From assembly GCA_902616205.1 (NCBI GenBank), contig CACMRY010000008.1, positions 1-32,727 of the forward strand: a stretch of DNA of 32,727 bases, given 5' to 3'. Below are positions 24,454 through 32,727 of this stretch, piece by piece; positions within the stretch are counted from its first letter, which is position 1, and each line of letters begins with the position of its first letter. This stretch comes from an uncultured Pelagibacteraceae bacterium. GTDB taxonomy: Bacteria; Pseudomonadota; Alphaproteobacteria; Pelagibacterales; Pelagibacteraceae. A program made the position numbers and the translations under genes. Below the pieces are notes generated by a model. That model ran no database searches. It had not been told where the DNA came from and was given only the letters and a program-made list of their open reading frames with translations.

Positions 24454-26414
24454 TATGCTAAACTTGAACTTCCTTTTTTAATTTGTTCTCTTAGAGAATG
24501 ACGGTCAATGATCTTTTTAATTAATTTACTTGCAAGTGGTGCTGCACCACTACTTCCAGATCCTCCATGCTCTACTAAAACGCTTATTGAATATCTTGGA
24601 TTTTTATATGGAGCGAAAGCTATAAATAATGCATGATCCCGATTTTTATACTCTATTTGGGATTGATCTAAATCAAGCTTTCTTTCTTCTTCAGTAATTC
24701 TTTTAACCTGTGATGTTCCAGTTTTTCCAGCATATTGATATTTTAAATCATCGTATCTTGATTTATAAGAAGTTCCATATTGCTCATTAGTTGAACCAAA
24801 CATCGCATCTTTTATAAATTTTATATTTTCAGGATTTCTATATAATCGCTCATACAATTTATAATCTCTATCAACTAAAAATTTTTCATCATTTGAAAAA
24901 TCTGCAGTTTCGTTTACGAATTGTTTCGCAATTTTAAGTCTCGCACTTTCATAATCAATGCTTTCATCTTGAATAATATGGGGTTTTATTTTGTATCCTC
25001 CATTTGCAATTTGAGCTGTCATTAAGCATAATTGTAACGGTGTTGTTTGAATATACCCCTGACCTATTCCATTTATAACTGTTTCACCCAAATACCATGA
25101 TTTCCCAATTGCATTTTTCTTCCATAATGTATTTGGAACTACCCCTTTTTTTTCATCAAAATAGAGGTCTTTTAAAATATTTGACCCAAGACCATAACGC
25201 TTTGCAATGATTGCAAGTCTATCAACCCCCAACAATCTAGCCATTTCATAAAAATAAATATCACAGGATTGCTTAATTGCATTTCTTAGTCTCATGTAAC
25301 CGTGTCCCTTTTTTTTCCAGCAGTGATATTTAACACCATATAATTCGTAAGGATGCTTATGGCCTTTACATAAAATGGGTCTCTCCGGATCGATGGTTCC
25401 AAATTCTAATGCTGCAAGAGCAACTAAAGGTTTAAAAGTTGAGCCAGGGGAATACAATCCAGCAATTGATTTGTTAACTAATGGTTTTAAAGGATCATCT
25501 CTAATCTCTCCCCAATCTTTGTGACCTATACCATGTGTAAATTTGTTTGGATCATACGTAGGAGAAGATGCCATTGCAATTATTTCTCCTGTATAAATAT
25601 CCATAGCAGAAATTGATCCCGCTTTTCCTTTTAAAAGTTCTTGTGCTAATTGTTGTACTTCAAGATCAATAGTAAGCTTAATTTTCTCACCTTGTGTTTC
25701 TTTTATATAATCAATCTGACTAATTCTTTTTCCTGAGGAATTAACCTCATATCTTTTAATTCCATATCTTCCAATTAGTTGTGTTTCTTTAGCATATTCA
25801 ATACCTGATTTTCCTACTTTCAATCCTGGTACTAGATTTTCTTTGATGACATCTTTTCTCTCAATATCTTTTTGACTTGCTGCTCCAACATATCCTACTA
25901 CATGGACTAATGAATCTTTGTACGGATAAAATCTTGAGGATGAAACTACTGGTTTAACTCCCTCTAAATCATGAAGATAAAGATTCAGTTTTGAAAATTG
26001 AGTCCAATTTAAATTGTCAGATGCAACTAGAGTATCCCAAGGTTTAAGCCTTTCCTTTTCTCTATAAATTTTTTTTAACTCATTATTTGATAATTTTAAA
26101 ATATTTTTGAGTTTAAAAATAACCTCATTAAAATTTTTGATCTGATCTAAATCTAAGTGAACTTGAAATACTCTATCGTTATCTGCGAGAATATTGTTAA
26201 AATGATCGACTATAAATCCTCTTTGTGGAGGTGTTTTCCACTCTCTAATTCTATTTTTATCTGAAAGAAGTTCGTATTTTTCTCTATCGGAAATTTGTAG
26301 GCTGTACAATCTTGATGTAATACCTCCTATCAACAATAATTTTGCAGCAGCTAACATAAAAACTCTTCTTGTAATCAATCTGCTTTTTTCAATGCTGCTT
26401 GCTCTATTTTGCAT
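24453..26414 (-). CDS. mrdA: Penicillin-binding protein 2 (elongasome transpeptidase)
   Basis: This 653-residue class B PBP has an N-terminal membrane anchor (about 16-34), a pedestal domain beginning PPQRGFIVD, and a C-terminal transpeptidase domain. Catalytic motifs are SPGSTFKP (active Ser325, Lys328), SCD (383-385, the SxN position) and AGKTGTSQV (KTG). Cys349, Cys365, His371 and Cys384 are arranged like the zinc site described for Escherichia coli PBP2. PBP2 cross-links the glycan made by RodA. The start overlaps mreD by 11 bp, with AAGG a few bases upstream. A C-terminal Ser/Gly-rich GGSGSSGAAPLASK stretch is normal for the family. Confidence 0.95.
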   Translation of the reverse strand: MQNRASSIEKSRLITRRVFMLAAAKLLLIGGITSRLYSLQISDREKYELLSDKNRIREWKTPPQRGFIVDHFNNILADNDRVFQVHLDLDQIKNFNEVIFKLKNILKLSNNELKKIYREKERLKPWDTLVASDNLNWTQFSKLNLYLHDLEGVKPVVSSSRFYPYKDSLVHVVGYVGAASQKDIERKDVIKENLVPGLKVGKSGIEYAKETQLIGRYGIKRYEVNSSGKRISQIDYIKETQGEKIKLTIDLEVQQLAQELLKGKAGSISAMDIYTGEIIAMASSPTYDPNKFTHGIGHKDWGEIRDDPLKPLVNKSIAGLYSPGSTFKPLVALAALEFGTIDPERPILCKGHKHPYELYGVKYHCWKKKGHGYMRLRNAIKQSCDIYFYEMARLLGVDRLAIIAKRYGLGSNILKDLYFDEKKGVVPNTLWKKNAIGKSWYLGETVINGIGQGYIQTTPLQLCLMTAQIANGGYKIKPHIIQDESIDYESARLKIAKQFVNETADFSNDEKFLVDRDYKLYERLYRNPENIKFIKDAMFGSTNEQYGTSYKSRYDDLKYQYAGKTGTSQVKRITEEERKLDLDQSQIEYKNRDHALFIAFAPYKNPRYSISVLVEHGGSGSSGAAPLASKLIKKIIDRHSLREQIKKGSSSLA

Positions 26415-26928
26415 TTTCTTGCCTTAGATCTATTAAATAAATTTGATTAAAAATCTTTGAGAATAAAGGATACACTAAAAAAGTTAATATAGAAGAAAAC
26501 ATTAAGGTGCCGTATCGTATTGGCATGTCAAAAATAATTGTCAAAATAGTATAGTGTAAAGAACTTATAATTAAAATTGCTATAATAAAAAAACCCCAAT
26601 CATATAATAAGTTAGGAAGAAGAGTTCTAGCTCTTATGAATAATGCAAAAGTGCAAAGCAACATATAATTTATTGAGGAGATACCAATTGGAAAATTTTG
26701 CACAACATCATTTATAATTCCTGCACAAAACACTAGGCCATATCCTAGTCTCTCGGGTTTTTTCAAAATCCAAAAGAAAATCAAAATATAGATAAAATTA
26801 AATGAAAAGCTTATGTTAAATAAAAAAAAGGATAAATCAAAACCAGTAAAAGCTATAAAAAATAACAGCAGAATAGGGAAACTGTGAATGAAAGTTTTAT
26901 AGGCTTTTTTTGGAAAAGATAATGCCAT
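26404..26928 (-). CDS. mreD: Rod shape-determining protein MreD
   Basis: This 174-residue integral membrane protein has about five hydrophobic helices and the MreD-like segment GYGLVFCAGIINDVVQNFPIG (about 86-106, quoted in part by family resemblance to GLLLDVLSGSPLG). MreD works with MreC in the elongasome. It starts two bases after the mreC stop and ends inside mrdA, so its position between mreC and mrdA supports an otherwise weakly conserved family. No Shine-Dalgarno site is visible. Confidence 0.88.
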   Translation of the reverse strand: MALSFPKKAYKTFIHSFPILLLFFIAFTGFDLSFFLFNISFSFNFIYILIFFWILKKPERLGYGLVFCAGIINDVVQNFPIGISSINYMLLCTFALFIRARTLLPNLLYDWGFFIIAILIISSLHYTILTIIFDMPIRYGTLMFSSILTFLVYPLFSKIFNQIYLIDLRQENAK

Positions 26929-26930
26929 GA

Positions 26931-27767
26931 TTAGTTATTTACTCTTATAAATTTTAATTGACTGTAATTAACAAAAAAATCAACATATCTTATACCATCA
27001 TCGATTTTGACTTTTCCTACTGGTATTGCTGGAGAAATTATTCCATCAACACCTGAAGTATAAACTATTGAACCCTCTTTTATTTCATTCATCTTTGGCA
27101 AAAACTCCAAATCTGCGAACGAATTATTTCCATTACCAGACAAAATTGCATTAACTCCACCAGGTTCTATTACGACAGGTATCTTGCTGTTCAAATCTGA
27201 TGCAAGTAGAATTCTGGATGTTAACAAGTTTACATTTATTATTTTTCCTACAAAGTAAGATTGATCTTTCACAGCAACACCTAATTTAATTCCATGCTTG
27301 TAACCTTTATTTATTATCATAGATTTTAAAAAAGGGCTTTGCTGGTCAAGTAGAACTTTTGCCAACAAATAATCCTCTGAATATATATTTCTTTCATCAA
27401 TAAGTTTTTTTAGTCTAATATTTTCAGATTTATAAAACTCTATTTCATTTTTTATTTTTTCAACTTCAAAATTTTTTACTCTTAAAATTTGGAATTCCTC
27501 ATACATATTTAGATGATCTTGAAGTAAATAGTATTGATCTTTCACGTACACAAATGGTGCTGAAACCAAAAATGATCCTTTAAATATTAAATCTTTAGTA
27601 ATAGATCTAAACTTATTTATAGGACCTGATTTAAAATACTCTAAAGATAAAACTAAAATTGAAATTATTAATAGGGTAAATAAAGAAAAGTTTTGACGTG
27701 TACCTTTTTTTAAAAAAGCTGATCGAATAGCAATTATAAAATCATCTCTACCCGATTCTGCCGCCAT
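26931..27767 (-). CDS. mreC: Rod shape-determining protein MreC
   Basis: The 278-residue protein has a cytoplasmic N-terminus, one membrane segment (about 27-45), a coiled coil (about 90-125, LNMYEEFQILRVKNFEVEKI onward) and a periplasmic beta domain with conserved MreC pieces such as INKGYKHGIKLGVAV, TSRILLASDLNSKIPVV and VYTSGVDGIISPAIPVGKV. MreC activates PBP2-RodA. It lies six bases after mreB. Length is normal. Confidence 0.93.
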   Translation of the reverse strand: MAAESGRDDFIIAIRSAFLKKGTRQNFSLFTLLIISILVLSLEYFKSGPINKFRSITKDLIFKGSFLVSAPFVYVKDQYYLLQDHLNMYEEFQILRVKNFEVEKIKNEIEFYKSENIRLKKLIDERNIYSEDYLLAKVLLDQQSPFLKSMIINKGYKHGIKLGVAVKDQSYFVGKIINVNLLTSRILLASDLNSKIPVVIEPGGVNAILSGNGNNSFADLEFLPKMNEIKEGSIVYTSGVDGIISPAIPVGKVKIDDGIRYVDFFVNYSQLKFIRVNN

Positions 27768-27773
27768 AGTATT

Positions 27774-30384
<2,611 letters not shown>

Positions 30385-30436
30385 AAAATGTAAACTTATT
30401 ATCGGCATGCATCATACATGCTCTCGTTCAGATTGC

Positions 30437-30465
30437 AAAATAAATTGGGGTTAAATACCCAAATT
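30437..30465 (-). terminator. Possible hairpin plus T-rich tract after ilvC
   Basis: On the minus strand, AATTTGGGT and ACCCCAATT pair at eight of nine positions around an ATTTA loop, followed by TTTATTTT. It begins 13 bases after the ilvC stop. The stem is AT-rich, so it could be a weak or partial terminator, an attenuator-like element, or an mRNA-processing hairpin in front of leuA. Confidence 0.4.
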
Positions 30466-30477
30466 AATTAAATGATT

Positions 30478-31515
<1,038 letters not shown>

Positions 31516-32064
31516 TTATTTAAATACTTTTTCACCTCTAGTCATAGCGACCGCTCCAGTTCTAGATATACTTATTAGACCATATTTTTTTAAGTTATTT
31601 GCCATTTTATCTATTTCTCTTCTAAGCGCTGTTATTTGGACAACTTTAGATCTATTCGTGGTATCCAATATTACAGCATTATACTTTTTACAAGCATTAA
31701 TGGCTTTATCAATTTTTCCATTAGTTCCAACAAATTTAAAAAGGGCCATTTCTTTAAATATCACGTTTTTATCTTCACGTTTAAAGTCAGCTACTTTATG
31801 AACTGGGACTAGCTTTTTAAGCTGTAGTTTAATTTGGTCAACTACTTGTGGTGTTCCTGTTGTAACAATAGTTATTCTTGAAATGTTTAATTTTTGATCA
31901 ATTTCAGCAACTGCCAAAGATTCAATATTATAACCTCTTCCAGAAAATAAACCTACAACTCTTGCTAAAACACCAGCCTCATTATCAACCCATACCACAA
32001 TAATATGAGTATCTAATTTCTCTTTTCTTCCAGCAACGCTGTATGCAGATTTTGATTTTGGCAT
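31516..32064 (-). CDS. ilvH: Acetolactate synthase small (regulatory) subunit
   Basis: The 182-residue protein has an N-terminal ACT domain, HIIVVWVDNEAGVLARVVGL, then FSGRGYNIESLAVAE (about 20-55), which binds valine for feedback inhibition. A C-terminal ALS_ss_C domain follows (FKEMALFKF to ISISRTGAVAMTRGE). It partners with IlvI. About 18 extra residues precede the ACT domain compared with E. coli IlvH. The start codon overlaps the ilvI stop by one base (TAATG), giving balanced subunit synthesis. Confidence 0.95.
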   Translation of the reverse strand: MPKSKSAYSVAGRKEKLDTHIIVVWVDNEAGVLARVVGLFSGRGYNIESLAVAEIDQKLNISRITIVTTGTPQVVDQIKLQLKKLVPVHKVADFKREDKNVIFKEMALFKFVGTNGKIDKAINACKKYNAVILDTTNRSKVVQITALRREIDKMANNLKKYGLISISRTGAVAMTRGEKVFK

Positions 32065-32727
32065 TAAACGAGCGTTCTTCCTTTGCCTGTAATTTTATTC
32101 TCTTTCTTATCTTTTGGACCCAAAATCATTTGATTATGAGGTTTGCCAGAAGGTATCATTGGAAAGCAATTTTCCTGTTTATCGACTAAACAATCAAAAA
32201 TAACTGGTCTGTCTGTATTTAGCATTTCTATGATCTTATCGTCTAATTCTTCAGGTGTTTTAGCTCTAATACCAACACATCCATATGCCTCTGCCATCTG
32301 AACAAAGTCAGGTAATGCCGCAGTATAACTCTCTGAATAATTTTTGTCATGAAGCAATTCTTGCCATTGTCGAACCATTCCCATGTATTCATTATTTAAA
32401 ATAAATATTTTTATTGGCAAACTATATTGTACAGCAGTAGACATTTCCTGCATCGTCATTAATACAGATGCTTCTCCTGCAATATCAATTACTAGCTTTT
32501 GTGGATGTGCAATTTGAACTCCAACAGCTGCAGGCAGACCATATCCCATAGTACCCAATCCTCCAGATGTCATCCATCTATTTGGTTTATTAAATTTATA
32601 GTGTTGCGCAGCCCACATTTGATGTTGTCCAACTTCAGTAGTTATAAAAGTATCTTTATCTTTTGTAAGTTCATACAATCTTTCAATTGCATACTGAGGT
32701 TTAATTGTTTCCTCACTACCAATATAA
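32064..32727 (-). CDS. ilvI: Acetolactate synthase large subunit, C-terminal part only
   Basis: The frame is open past the track's start (a TTG at 32678) to the window edge, so 220 codons of a protein of about 570-600 residues are visible. It is the C-terminal ThDP-binding domain: GGLGTMGYGLPAAVG, DIAGEASVLMTMQEMSTAVQ, then FILNNEYMGMVRQWQELLH and CFPMIPSG near the end. The enzyme makes acetolactate from pyruvate (or acetohydroxybutyrate with 2-oxobutyrate). The ThDP motif usually written GDG...NN reads GEA...NN here, with Glu in place of the Mg2+-binding Asp. Confidence 0.94.
   Translation of the reverse strand, partial: YIGSEETIKPQYAIERLYELTKDKDTFITTEVGQHQMWAAQHYKFNKPNRWMTSGGLGTMGYGLPAAVGVQIAHPQKLVIDIAGEASVLMTMQEMSTAVQYSLPIKIFILNNEYMGMVRQWQELLHDKNYSESYTAALPDFVQMAEAYGCVGIRAKTPEELDDKIIEMLNTDRPVIFDCLVDKQENCFPMIPSGKPHNQMILGPKDKKENKITGKGRTLV

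Overview
The window is a dense, visibly AT-rich bacterial segment. It has almost no intergenic DNA, many TAATG and ATGA gene overlaps, and few clear Shine-Dalgarno sites. The proteins (IlvI/IlvH/IlvC with LeuA next to MreBCD-PBP2-RodA, a class I KARI, a TgpA/DUF58/MoxR set) suggest a small streamlined Gram-negative genome. My best guess is an alphaproteobacterium of the SAR11/Pelagibacterales type. That placement is inferred from style and gene content, since no rRNA or marker search was possible.

Region 1 (1-14746) is a type IV pilus (T4P) locus. On the minus strand lies pilMN(fused)-pilO-pilP-pilQ-pilB, with pilB cut by the window edge. On the plus strand, diverging from it, are pilT and four prepilin-like genes in the order fimT/fimU-like, pilV, pilW, pilX. 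A second plus-strand unit follows, with an unrecognised 181-residue secreted protein and a 1479-residue PilY1-like tip adhesin. Together these encode the alignment complex (PilMN/O/P), secretin (PilQ), extension and retraction motors (PilB, PilT), minor-pilin tip complex and adhesin. A major pilin and the platform protein PilC are not in the window. A 14-bp element is repeated exactly upstream of pilT and upstream of the 181-aa/pilY1 unit.

Region 2 (14743-19963, minus strand) is an apparent operon: prepilin peptidase pilD, MoxR-type AAA+ ATPase, DUF58 protein, TgpA-like membrane transglutaminase and a small AsmA-like protein. PilD would process the prepilins of region 1. The MoxR/DUF58/TgpA trio is a common envelope-associated set of poorly known function.

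Region 3 (20137-23283) holds a GAF + SpoIIE-type phosphatase (plus strand), meeting end to end a minus-strand pair: a BASS-family membrane transporter and an internally duplicated winged-helix regulator.

Region 4 (23323-32727, minus strand) is a long collinear run, ilvI(partial)-ilvH-ilvC-leuA-mreB-mreC-mreD-mrdA(PBP2)-rodA. It joins branched-chain amino acid synthesis to the rod-shape (elongasome) machinery.

The most unusual points are the PilM-PilN fusion, a lipobox on the secretin, an NHL-like propeller that seems to interrupt the vWA domain of PilY1, the unrecognised secreted protein beside PilY1, the shared pilus promoter element, and an A12 tract where losing one A would fuse the transporter to its regulator. 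No stretch longer than about 175 bases lacks a gene.
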